27,408 bases of DNA, taken from contig JBNGIS010016281.1 of assembly GCA_049999725.1 (NCBI GenBank), positions 1-27,408 on the forward strand, given 5' to 3'. The notes beneath the pieces were generated by a model. That model was not told where the DNA came from. It made no database searches and was given only the letters and a program-made list of their open reading frames with translations. Position numbers and translations under genes: made by a program. The DNA is from Haplomitrium mnioides. Its lineage: Eukaryota; Marchantiophyta; Haplomitriopsida; Calobryales. This document shows positions 10,276-21,028 of this stretch, piece by piece. Each line of letters begins with the position of its first letter. Position 1 is the stretch's first letter.

Positions 10276-13200
10276 TTTATCGCTCACAAGGCAATGGATG
10301 GATATGCCAGCGCAGTTATCAGGAAGCAATGAAAGGGACACTCACAATCCCGGTGCGTCAATAGGCAGTGTCACATCTCTCTGAAACCACACCTTCGCCT
10401 CAAGCGCAGCATAGTGCACTTGTGAACCAATTTATCTAGAAAAAAAAACAGCAATTCTCTACTTCAGTCATCGAGATTTGTGGAAGTGGAGTGTGCAGCT
10501 GGTCATCAATCGCTCACGATAAAAACCTCAAGCACGACATCCATCAGACTCAATAACCAACCTCACGACCCACAAAATGGACAACTGCAACAACAGCAAC
10601 AGGTGACTCGTGCTCTGCAGAGAACAGAAGCCAGCCAAACGGAAGTGTGATGATGCGTACAATTATGAGAGATCGAGCGATGAACAAAGGAGCGCAGTAA
10701 ATTTCAAAGGCTCAGGAACTAGAGCTGTCCTTCCAAAAGCAATCAGATTCTTTAGTCGCGGAGAGAGTGCAGATGGGCGGGCTGCCAGCAATCATAATAG
10801 GGGCCTTCACGTGCAGGAAAAGCTTCTCAAATGTTGGGCTCCTCGTCATGATAGCAACGGGCAGGAGCAGCATTCATACGACACTCCAGAGCAAGGCTTC
10901 TGGCTGGTCACAATCTCCGTTGCTGTTTGTTAGCTCTCCATACATGCAGTACACCACTCGATTCCATTTCTTTGCACTTGCCTTGCTTGCCTTGCGGATC
11001 ATGCATGCTTCACTGCTACCTTGTCGCGTCTGCCTTGGCTTTTGTCCTTTTCTTCATAACCCTGGGACACTTTGTGTGCACCGTAACAGTGAATAATTCG
11101 TAATCCTTCCGGCCTTTCCATGTTTGTGTGTCATCTGTCAAATTTGCTCAACCTTGATAGTCTGAGAAGGAAGCTGCAGCGGTTTTACGAAAGACTCGAC
11201 ATCACAGGCATGGATTCATCCTACGAAAAACCATCCTACTGTCTTGTAACCACACATTTCGATCGTTGTGCAAGGAAACCATCACGTGGCCTTTGTGCGA
11301 GAACTTGATGCTATGCTTTGGTTTGTGTGTGCTTGTTACATGCAAGCCTCGTTTTCAGTTGTTCTTGGGTTTGTGGAACGCAGAATGCCGCTCATGCAGT
11401 TTTTTGTCTGGGAGTCAGCTTTTGAAAAAAAACAATCGCAGGCCACTCAATACGCAAAACAAGAGTACAGTTCATGGGCAGGGATCCCAGGTACAAGATC
11501 GGCAGGGATAGGATGTGGTGAGAATAGAATGGAATGCAGCTGAAAATTTAATTGGATTGTGGTGGATCATTTATCATGAGCTGAAGAGTACCGGCAGCCG
11601 AGCGTAGAGTCCCTCGTAAGGTAGTACGAGTACTCTACTACGTGACAGAAACGTACAACAGCAGCCTGCAGGCGGGAACATGATGAGTTCAAACTGTTTT
11701 ACAAATTCCAATTATCCTACTGATTATTTGTACATCGGATACTCGCTCGTCGATCACCTATTATGATTCCCAGCTCCCCCAAGAGCTCCGTTTATTACAC
11801 AGCTCCAGAGTGAGTCCCGTCTATACTCCAAGATCTTTCTGCGCCATCGCTGAGAGGAGGAGATCCCATCGAGAAGAGCGTTTCCGAAGGAAAAGGAAAG
11901 AAGAGTGGACCTTTCCAGCAAGCGCATGGGCTGTGCATCACTAGCCACATCGAGGCGTTTGAAACAGTCAAAGGCCGGACGATCGCTCGCTGCCCCCGTG
12001 CTGCTTGACTTGGACTGGTGTCGGGAAAAAGGTAAGGGAAGAAGTTGTCGTGGACTGTACATGCAGGGAAGTACATCCATGTTAGCTGCCCTGTGTCTTG
12101 GCCACAGCTGACTAGACTTGTGTCCCACCTCCTCCTCACTCACGCCCGCATTAGATTATTCGCACCACCCCATAGCCTGCGGTACGAATCTCTTCTCAAA
12201 AGACGCAAAGTCGTAGGCGGGGCTGATGGCGGCGCTTCAATCTTTTGCTGTCTGTCATGGATGGAAGGACCTGCAGAGGGACGGATTGCGTGCAGGAGGT
12301 GCCCATAACCACCTCCTTTGCTACTGCACTGCACTGCACTGGCTCACCTGGCTCTTGCTTCCAAGCTCACCACCACGACTGCACCACACATTTGGGAGGA
12401 TTACAAGTTGACCCAGCACCGTGATGCGCCAAGGAGTTGACCTGTGATGCCTATACGAAAGACGAAATTGAACCGACGATTGCATTTCAGTTCCATTGGG
12501 TACTGCACTCGCACATTGCTAGACTGTTGTTGTATGCTTATGCGCTTGCTCTCACCTGCACCCGTACGCTCGCATTTGCTGCGCTCTAGAAAAGGGTCCC
12601 CGAGCTTTTGAATGATAGGTGGTGGGGTTGAAGGGATCTGTTCCAAGTTGAAAAATGAGCTTTGTCGAAGAAAAGAAAGAAGTGTCTCGGTTATCTAGGG
12701 GAGGTGGGGCTTTTCCTTGCGCTGGGGGCTTTCGGAATCTTATGATCACCAACTTTTTCCATCACATTTCCTCCACCTAATTCCTTTTCTCTATATGTAG
12801 TGTCTGATTCCACAACTTTTGAATCATATGTTCACAACACGTACCCGTACACAGCGAAAGCAGTACAATGGCAATCAATTTCTCGTTTACAAGCAGTTAT
12901 GAATGGATATATGAGTTCCGTGGTGCGGTTCAGGACAATAACCACCCTGTTTATTATTAGGCCTTCATCTGCTGCAGAGATGAAACGCAGTCTGCATATG
13001 CAGTAAATGCGAGCAAGCTCCATAATACCACCATAATAAACCTGCACTGGCAAATTCGATTCAAAGATTTCCTTGACAGAAAAATAGCTCCACGTGGGTT
13101 ACCACAACCGCTTTCCGCTAATTCACGCCCTTTGGAAGGAGCCAAAAGTGGTGGAATATTATCGAGATTTTGCAGATTTCTTTTGCCTCTGCATCGAGAA

Positions 13201-16200
13201 CTGAAAATTGAAATGTCGCAAAGAACAGTCTCAACACACGTGTGCTACTGTACTGAGTATACGAGGAGCACATGTTACAATAGTAGAGATAGCGCTATTG
13301 CGCATTAAAAAACATGCTGTTACGACGAGTAGTGAAATTTGAACGCAAGTTATAGGTGAAGACAAAACAGCTGCATCATCAAAATCTCTTGACTATAAAA
13401 TAATCTATCAACGTGAAATGTGATGGTGATCCACATCGAATAAGGAAGCATGCTCCAAGAAACATCATTTGTTGGATGCAACAGGTTTTGCGCTGCTAGT
13501 TCGCACTCTCGGACCACATCCTTGCTGAATAAGTAATCCAGCGAATCAAACTCCCATTTCCAAATCCTAAGCTTGCTCACATTTGTAATTGTACATGTCG
13601 TGATCGTAAATCACATTTAACTGCAATATGTGCTTTTAGGAACTCTTACAGTTTTGATCTCCAGCAGTACTCTTTTCTTCTGAAATACACGTTCAGTTCT
13701 GTTGATGAATGCTATTTGGCAAATCAGTGCAGGTCGCCTAGAACTTTTGTTCTAGGGCTTGTAGTTGTTTTTGTACTTCGGTACCACCGTGACCTGTCAT
13801 TGAAGAATGTAGCATTCTACGAGGTTTTCTTTTCAGCACAATTAAGAGGGAATGATCCCCAGAACTTGGATTTCACCAAATTCTTGCGTTACTGGTCATC
13901 TTGGTTCTGCTGCAAAGTTGATAGCCGAATTTTGGAGCTTGCTAGTCATATCCATGTTGCCACGTTTAACTAGTATACGTTGTCAGTTGATGGCCATGCA
14001 TGTGGCGATTTAGAGGTAATCAAATTCCACCCAAACTGTAGATCTGATTGTACACTCGGCGAACACTCTGTTGCTATGATGCTGTGGTATGGCTTTCTCT
14101 TGGGAAATGGACTGCTTACAGTTTTTGCTCGCAGACTAAAGGCGTAACCAAGAGACATACCGTACCGAGCAGTCCACATTAATGCCTATACAGGTGCATT
14201 TAATATGCAGCCTTCGCTTGTTAGCGCGCCAGGCGACTGCCCTCAAACTATCTTCATTTCCCTTCCCTCAAGAAAATTCTATTTGCATGAACTGCCTCCA
14301 AACGCTTGTCCCGAGCAAGAGCGCCAGGAGTAGAAGACCATACACGCAACCAGATCCAGCGTGTTGACGAACTTCATATTAACTACTTCCTGCTGCTTCC
14401 ACTTTTCGTGTTGAAGATGTGGCGAATATCTCGCCGATGGAATCGAATTGGTCGATACAATGTTAGGGCTTATTTCTGGATGCAATCGAGTAATCATAAT
14501 CGAAATCTGTTGTCCATGTGATCGTCACTTCATTTCCGGTGGAATTACGAACAGGGGTAATCCATTGAAAATTTGAAGATTCGTAATCTGACATCAATCT
14601 TCAAGGTGGCGAATTATATTGTAAAGTTGAATTCTCATCTTATCTTACCGTTGCAATCCTGCCTTGCCACACAATACCTCTTCCAAAGTCTATACCAGCA
14701 TGGATTGCTGTCAATCACACATTATCACAACTTTTTTCTCGATGTAAAGTTGCAGACCTGTTAGAGAACTACAAAGAGAACGCAACCTAAAAAGGGCATT
14801 TCCGTTGATAATCACTTTCTTGCTTCCCGTACAGCTTTTGGTCTTAGTCAATCGAGCTTTTCCCACCTTGTTGCTGTTCCCATCGTCGTCAGCTCGTTTC
14901 TTTACACCGAATTTGTGTGCCATCCTAGTAGAAGGATGCAATCCATGGCATGGCTGCTAATTACACCCCCAACTTACGGCATTTTAATCACAGTGTCATG
15001 GTCTCGTGGTATATGTCAATTTTTTTGGCCTGTTAGTTTCATCAAGAAGCACAATGCAAGAACATGACGAGCGAATTGATCACCTTTTACAACACTTCCT
15101 CTGGTCCACCGTTTCCATGAAAGGAGAGTTCGCCAATTTCACCGTTACTCCCCTACAAGTGAAATCAGGCCTAGTGAAGCAAAGAGAGATGGCGTACCAA
15201 CATTGTGACGCACGTTCTGGCCAATCGTAGAATGTAAGATGTCCGCCTCTACCGCCCTGTCGGTCGACCTGCTCTTCCGATCTCAATCCCTTTTCTCTCG
15301 ATTGCAATCTCTACCAAACACACAGCTGGTGCTAGGAACACGACGTCCCGAAAATCCCAATCAAAATTGAAGTCCTTCACACTATTGTGGGGCCCTACCC
15401 TCACCCCAACGATTCCTCACCTTCGAACGAACCACTCCTCTTCGTGTCCTCGCCGACAGAGTTACGAACACTATTTTCGTGGCCGAGTGGGGAAACACAT
15501 GCACTGCAAAAGCTAGCAACATACCTGGAAACACTGATATTGCGCAATACCATCTCATGGCTAGGGATGCTCATGACGTGGAGACATCCCGTCAAGCAGC
15601 AGCTAGAGACCCCACACATAGGTGTAATCAATGCAAGAAGTGGCTGGAGCGGTTGGGACTGGCCATCGACGTTTTTCCTGACTACTCAGGCACCTACACA
15701 ATTCTCTGGCATTCCTATTGTTTAGCATTTCGCAGGTTGAAGTGACAACATGCACCTTCTCCACATCTCAGAACAGGTTCCTACCGACTCAGATGTGAAA
15801 CGGCTAACTTGCTCAACAAAGTGCAGGAGAAGCTGGGCTACTCCCAATGCAAATTAAAAAACCACATAGGATGAGAGCATCACATCATATTCTGCTGCTT
15901 CACATACATACGAAGGTGACATACCATTACCGGCGGGACCAGCCCAAGACGGTCGAATAAACTCAACGATGGCTGGTACTCTTGGTGAGAGACCTCCTGT
16001 TGGTGAGATCAGAGTATCTTCCACGAAAATAGGGACAAACCTCAACTTCTTACAATCCTACTCACAAAGAGATTAGTGAGCAATTGGCTCTTTGAGTGAG
16101 CTTCTGCTCACCACTTTGTCGTACTTCATTTGGTTACCACGTTGGATCTCATGTCGATGCCCAGACCTCGGTGCGCGATATCTCGATACATGTTTGCCTT

Positions 16201-16653
16201 AAGTTAGATCTGGGACTTCAATTCACAGTTCTGTGCCCTCGATCCACCATAGCTTTAAACAGCATACAACAAGTAGTAGGGTGGCCTCGTTCCAGATAGC
16301 AGATCATTCCTTTAACTCAATCTATGCCAAAAGCAGGAAAGAGACCTGTAGTAACAACTCTCAGATCAGGCCTCCTCTGAATTGCAGATAATTACTTCTG
16401 CTCAAAATCTAGCAACATGCATAGGACCTCTATCAAACACTGCCCTTTGAATCTAAAGACGGTGGGAGGCCATGGCACACTTCAAAGGTTAACTAATTAG
16501 AAACGAGGAAAAGTTTCTAATTTGCTGCAACTGTCAGTTCATTCCACAAGTGAAATGGACATGTTAAGTTTGTCGCTCTATGGACTTCAAAATCTAAAGC
16601 TTGACTGAAGTTTTGGCCTGGTAGAAGCTGCTAATTCAGTTACTAAGCAAATG
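10276..16653. other. Long stretch without a recognisable gene
   Basis: No open frame here shows a known domain, and no set of exons could be assembled. The longest frames are 10610-10933 (+), 11754-12143 (-) and 15387-15725 (+); they overlap frames on the other strand or in other phases and have no family features. The stretch from about 11750 to 12750 is somewhat richer in G+C than its neighbours. Noncoding RNAs or poorly conserved genes cannot be excluded. The left part should include the distal promoter of the carboxypeptidase gene. Confidence 0.5.
15270..15283. other. 14-bp match to Illumina adapter sequence
   Basis: TGCTCTTCCGATCT is identical to the 3' end of the Illumina TruSeq index adapter (reverse complement AGATCGGAAGAGCA). 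The neighbouring bases on both sides do not continue the adapter, and a GGTCGACC palindrome lies immediately to the left. It may be chance or a trimmed adapter remnant at a misjoin. Confidence 0.4.
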
Positions 16654-16753
16654 NNNNNNNNNNNNNNNNNNNNNNNNNNNNNNNNNNNNNNNNNNNNNNN
16701 NNNNNNNNNNNNNNNNNNNNNNNNNNNNNNNNNNNNNNNNNNNNNNNNNNNNN
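16654..16753. other. Assembly gap (100 N)
   Basis: There are exactly 100 undetermined bases, the conventional length for a gap of unknown size. It lies 50 bp upstream of the NADK3-like start codon, so that gene's promoter and 5' UTR are probably missing or misplaced, and the order and orientation across the gap rest on scaffolding alone. Confidence 0.98.
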
Positions 16754-16803
16754 ATTTAGGGCTTGCGAAGTGGGTTTTTTCGGAGATCGAAGAATTCGCA
16801 GGA

Positions 16804-17700
16804 ATGGTGGAGCGGCGGAGGGTTCTGCTACTGCTGAAGCGAAACGTTTTGGATGCCTATCATTCGTTGGAGCGCTTCCCCCACAGTCATGAGCTATCAG
16901 TCACACCTCTTCTCACTCATCCTAAGGTCGCTTGGCGTTTCTTGTCCTAATCTTCGTGATCCTCATGTTATTTGGTGCTTATCTTGCATGTGTAATTCGT
17001 CGTCAGTGTCCTCCACAATCTTAGTTAGTTGTGCATTGCTCAGGGGCTGAGGCCCCCCGCCCCTGTGCTGAAATTTTTTGAAGGGCAGGCGGTGAGCTCT
17101 CCTCTCTGCTGTATAAAGTCGAAGGGCACCCCGCTCCTGCCGTTAAAATCGAAGGGCAGGGTGGGTTTCCCCTTCCCTTGCCCTTCTCCCTCCCCCTTAT
17201 TCTCCCGCTCCACCCCCCTCTGATCACACAGGATGAGGCATTGCCCTGTGTGCACGATGCACTTGGCATTGCAGTACTTGTTACTCTTAATGGTTATATC
17301 TATCCCCTGTCAGTCACTAAATCCATTCTGTGATAGTAGCAATCATTATGGATAGAGTAGTGCACCTGCTGCTTAAATCATTATCATTTTAGTCATGAGC
17401 GGGTCATTGCATTGCATATTATTGACTTGTATGTAACTTGTCTTGTGTAAGGTAGTGGGCAATTTAACAGACGGATTCAAGATCCATAAGCATGCTGTTC
17501 AAGTCTGTAAAAATGTACTGGAGCGAAAATCACATATTAGCACGTATTGGTTAATGAGAGACGAACTTCATGGTCCTATTCAAGATGTGGATTTGGTGGT
17601 GACCATTGGAGGGGATGGTACACTTTTGCAAGCCAGCCATTATCTCGGTTCTTCCATTCCAGTTGTTGGAGTCAATTCAAACCCTACTAAGAAATCTGAG
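16804..17700 (+). CDS. NADK3: NADK3-type NAD(H) kinase, first two exons only (partial)
   Basis: Exon 1 is 16804-16926 and exon 2 is 17452-17700, with a 525-bp intron (AAG|GTCGCT ... GTGTAAG|GTA) in phase 0. The joined 124 aa begin MVERRRVLLLLKRN and run through IHKHAVQVC (52-60), DVDLVVTIGGDGTLLQASH (86-104, with the catalytic GGDGT at 94-98) and PVVGVNSNPT (111-120). The VNSxPT motif, instead of the NTGxLGFL of other NAD kinases, is typical of the plant NADK3/NADH kinase branch, which phosphorylates NADH or NAD to supply NADP(H); the Arabidopsis member is peroxisomal. Exon 2 probably ends at GAG|GTTGCC, because reading on gives unrelated sequence and a stop at 17748. The remaining two thirds (expected to begin VEEL) was not found downstream, where retroelements lie. 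An upstream in-frame extension runs into the gap, so ATG at 16804 is the likely but unproven start. Confidence 0.85.
17041..17220. other. GC-rich segment in NADK3 intron 1, with hairpin and G-quadruplex motif
   Basis: This C-rich block contrasts with the AT-rich surroundings. It opens with a perfect 7-bp inverted repeat (CAGGGGC at 17041-17047, GCCCCTG at 17059-17065). GAAGGGCA occurs three times (17080, 17121, 17151). The plus strand at 17169-17196 has five C runs of 3-5 separated by 1-4 bases, so the minus strand carries a canonical G-quadruplex pattern. In the transcript it would be a long pyrimidine tract upstream of the intron's acceptor. It could be an inserted element, but no boundaries or target duplication were recognised. 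Confidence 0.55.
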
Positions 17701-19096
17701 GTTGCCTTTGTAGCATTGTTACATCAATATCTTTTGATCCTTCTGTAGGCATGCAAAACTACTGGCAGATTGTTCCTCATGCAATGGTATCAGAATTGTA
17801 TTTAAGTATTTAATTCTTGCTCCTCTTCTATTGATTAATGGTTGATTAGTCTTTTCAATCTTCAGTTCAGATCAATCTGATAAACTATTCCTTGGCTACC
17901 TGAGTTTCTAAGTATGGTGTTATCTTAGTACTTAGAGGATATTCAATTTTTGCTCCATATTGGACGGATGTGGATGTGAGCAAAACCTTTGCTGTATTAA
18001 AAGGACTGAAAATTGTCACCTGCTTCTTATAGCAATCATGTAAGTTAGTCTAGCAGTTTAAGTAGTGAGTGCAATCAGCAAAATTTGAGACCTCCAAACT
18101 GAGCAAATGAAGGACAGTATTAGACTCATAACTTCAGCTCTATATCCACAATTTGCAGTGAGCATTGGTTCTCATGGAGAAAGTTTCTTCTTTGCTATGT
18201 TTGGAGAGATGCTACTTCTGAAAAGGAGAGGCAGCATTATCCATCTGCCACCTGGGTAGGATATTCTCTTCCTTGCAAACAAATTCAACAATCATGGCAA
18301 TGGGAGCTTGCTGTGTTTTAAGCAAGCTGTATATCTAAACCTTTTTTCTGCAAATTTGTAGTTGAAGGTCTATTTGATTGTGTCATTGTAATTTATTCAA
18401 TCATTGTCTGTTTTGTAAGGACAACATATATTTTCCCCAAGTATTTAGAACAGGAAAACCTTAAAGAATCGTTTATTTACTCTTGGCTCTGCTTCACAAA
18501 GTTGGCAGTGTTATCCATCCTGGGTGGGATATTTTCTTCTTTACAAGCAATTTGACATGCTTGTTCTTTTGTGCAATCATGTATGTTTTGTGTAACCCCT
18601 TAATTGCACTAAGCACATCATGTGCCCAGGATTGGGGTTGGCTGGGTAAGTGCACAACTAATTTTTTTGCACATGAAGTACACAAAGTCATCTTTGTTAT
18701 TTTTGAAGGTAAAATCATATTTTCTTCCTGAGATATGATGTGTCTTATTACCTTTCCTTTCAAACCCAATGGACTTACTGGTGGAGTACAAACCTTGTAC
18801 AAATTTGAAATAATTAAGAGTTAGCAAAAGTAAATGGTCCATGCACCTGACCTACAGCTTTTCTACGTGATCTTGATGTTTAAGAACAAAGATTGCAACA
18901 GCAAACCACTCTAATCTATGTAGTATGTGGCCTTTATCTAGATATAGTTTTGAGTTGCGACGCTCTATGCAGTTGTCCCAACGCTGCAGAGTGGCGTTTT
19001 GAGACACTGCAGTGTGATGTTTTGTGTTTCAGGCGTTCAAACGACTTTGGATGCTGGAAAACTCTCTTAGTCACCATGTCAAGGGCTATTCCATAG
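17701..19096 (+). other. Downstream of NADK3 exon 2: presumed intron, no further exon seen
   Basis: If the kinase gene is intact, this is the start of its second intron. I searched by eye for the next expected block (VEEL..., then GHLCAAT-like) and did not find it. Short open frames at 18483-18842 on both strands have no domain. Two stretches, about 18226-18300 and 18487-18580, are diverged copies of one another. Confidence 0.5.
18226..18580. repeat. Pair of diverged direct repeats about 260 bp apart
   Basis: GGCAGCATTATCCATC near 18230 is matched by GGCAGTGTTATCCATC near 18503. Both are followed by CTGGGT(A/G)GGATATT, a C/T-rich run and, further on, CAATCATG. Copies are at about 18226-18300 and 18487-18580 with several mismatches and indels. 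The origin is unknown. Confidence 0.55.
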
Positions 19097-20700
19097 AGAC
19101 CTGGCTCTCGTTTGGGAAAAGAGGTGCTGTTAGGAAGCTCATTCCTTATCCCCCCTTTTCCTTGTAAACTCAGGAGCCAAGAGGGAAGGAAATAGACTAT
19201 TTCCTTGCCTCCAAAGGTGCACAAAGTTGATCAGGATTTATGCTCACTCACCTCTGATCAGCTTAGGAAGAGGCTGCTCATTGGACATTTCAGGAGCTTT
19301 TTCCAGGGCCTCAAGGAGATGTCTGACTGGTTTGGGAAAGTTTGTGCACAGAACAGGTGGAAGGCTACAGTCCTCAGGATGAATGGCAAAGGTTTTTTTT
19401 CTGGTTTTGGCAGAAGAAGAAAATGTCAGAACAAGGGTTCTTACTGGAGTATCCTTCTCCTTGAAGAGTATGAAATGTATCTTCCAACCATGGTGACCAA
19501 AGTTTGACCCACTGGTCAAACAAGCTTTGGTCCCTACCTAGATTGCCTTGCTCTTCTTCCCTGAATAACTACGAGTCAGCTGCCTATGATTGCTAGCCTC
19601 TTTGGCAAATGCATTCATGTCCCTTCAGTCCTTGATGGAATGCATGTCAGATTCTGTATTCAGCTCAACACATTCAAAGGAGTGAGTCCAGTCTTGAAGC
19701 CATTGTGTCCTGAGGGAACATACTCCCAAGAGGTTGAGTACAACAGAATCCCCCTAAGATGCTTGCTCTGCAGGAGCACTGATCACCTGGTTGGGAAATG
19801 TCCTAGAGGGAATGCCCATGGGTTTGCCCACAAAATGACGGGTGAGGCCCACACACATGCCAATAGGGTACCTTCTTTGAATCCAGGTGCTTCTCCATGT
19901 TCATCAGAGAAGGTTGAAGACGAAGGAGGGCACTCGGCAGAAGAGGCAGAATCCAGAGATCAGGCAGAGGCAATCCCCCTGACAGAGAGTCGTTGTGATG
20001 GTCAAGCTCACCAAATCTCAACCATTTTAGGGAGGAGGTCCTCTGCCATCACTCATCCAAGAGTGCGGAGGGTGATAGGTGCTTTCTAAGATGATTCTGC
20101 ACTGAACCAGAGACTAGCTCAGATGCTCCACTGGCTGTAAACGAGATGGATATTGGGACAGGTGAGAAGTTGGGGTCTTAAGAGACACCAGATTTCCAAA
20201 TTGTCCAAGCTGAAGTGACTGATGCCATGACAGAAGCCCAAGTGTTAATAGCAGAGGAGGCTGCTTCTGACCACGGTGAGAACAAGTGGGAAAAGGTCAT
20301 GAAGAGGTACACACTGTGCAACAAACTGAAAGCGGTGGTGGCTGATCAAGCTACATGCAGTAGGCCGCAAGACTCGATAGTATCAGGGAAAGCTACTAGC
20401 CTGGTCACAGTGTACCAGAAGAGGTCCTCAAATGGATGTTCAGGCAAAGGAAATTCTGAAGGAAGGTCCAAATTTCTTAGAAGGGGCTCTCCTTGAGTAG
20501 CGGAATGTAACTGTGTTCTACTCTCCCAATTCTGATATAGGAAGATCAGACTGCTCAGCACAGATGGAAGAATTGAGAGGAGCATCAGACAGTGAACTTG
20601 ACCTTTCCTCAACCAGGTTTCCCTTCTGTCCATTGCAGGGGCCAACCGTCGGGAGCAAAGGAGGGAGACTTTCGAAACTGGCATCCTCTCCGGAGTAGGA
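19097..20700 (+). mobile_element. Decayed retroelement ORF with CCHC zinc knuckle (plus-strand copy)
   Basis: Two blocks of sequence belong together: 19205-19507 (with SDQLRKRLLIGHFRSFFQGL) and 19586-20089. The second contains CLLCRSTDHLVGKC, a CX2CX4HX4C zinc knuckle, preceded by YNRIPLR, the layout of the DUF4283/zinc-knuckle protein of plant LINE-type elements. Between them the same protein can be followed through about 19503-19590, but it is broken by TAG and TAA stops and at least one frameshift. The tail (20090-20700) is Ser/Glu-rich with further stops. No endonuclease or reverse transcriptase domain follows. The copy is clearly homologous to the minus-strand copy at 21029-21741. The boundaries are approximate. 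Confidence 0.7.
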
Positions 20701-21028
20701 AGTTTGTGTATGTTGCAAGGTCAGGCAGGCATCCTTTCAATGACCCTTGACTTGATCCCTGATGTTGCCAGCATGTCCGCTAATTTTGAAGCTTGTCCTT
20801 GGGGCAGCTCCAATGGTTACTTTGTCATAGAGGGTCCTGCTGTGCTCAAAGTCCCAGGCTGGTCCTTGGCAGCTCCAGCGAGACATTCAGACCTTATTGC
20901 TGGAGAAGTGCCCAAGGTGGCTTGAGTTGTCGTGACCACTCTTTGCCTTCCCTTTGCCTCTAAGGTTCTCTCCCTTTCCTCGCTTGGACCAGCTGGGAAT
21001 GTGGCCTAAGGGAGAGTCTCTAATGAAG
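20701..21028. other. Spacer between the two convergent zinc-knuckle copies
   Basis: One open frame (20704-20925, +) runs here but has no recognisable domain. It could be the decayed tail of either flanking copy. No termini or poly(A) tract were seen. Confidence 0.4.

Noticed and set aside
9742-10341. 199-codon minus-strand open frame rich in Arg-Glu
   Set aside because: The RERE-type stretches are simply (GA)n translated. The frame crosses a duplicated microsatellite, and a parallel frame is also open.
12295-12316. Hairpin GGAGGTG/CACCTCC with an 8-base loop
   Set aside because: A 7-bp stem in isolation, with no T tract, gene end or conserved context, is expected by chance in this length of sequence.
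13716-13973. Open frame with HRDLSLKN, resembling the protein-kinase catalytic loop HRDLxxxN
   Set aside because: No other kinase motif (DFG, APE, glycine loop) appears in this frame or in nearby frames, and the flanking residues do not fit. It is likely coincidence.
14711-14941. Basic 76-codon minus-strand open frame (KFGVKKRADDD...)
   Set aside because: It is short, has no known domain and no splice partners, and could be random.
15479-15745. Open frame with CNQC...HSYC, a possible zinc finger
   Set aside because: The spacing fits no standard finger, an overlapping frame of similar length is open on the same strand, and no second exon or domain supports it.
16651-16803. Open frame starting with ATG before the N gap and running through it
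   Set aside because: The apparent frame passes through 100 undetermined bases of unknown true length, so the upstream ATG cannot be linked to the kinase.
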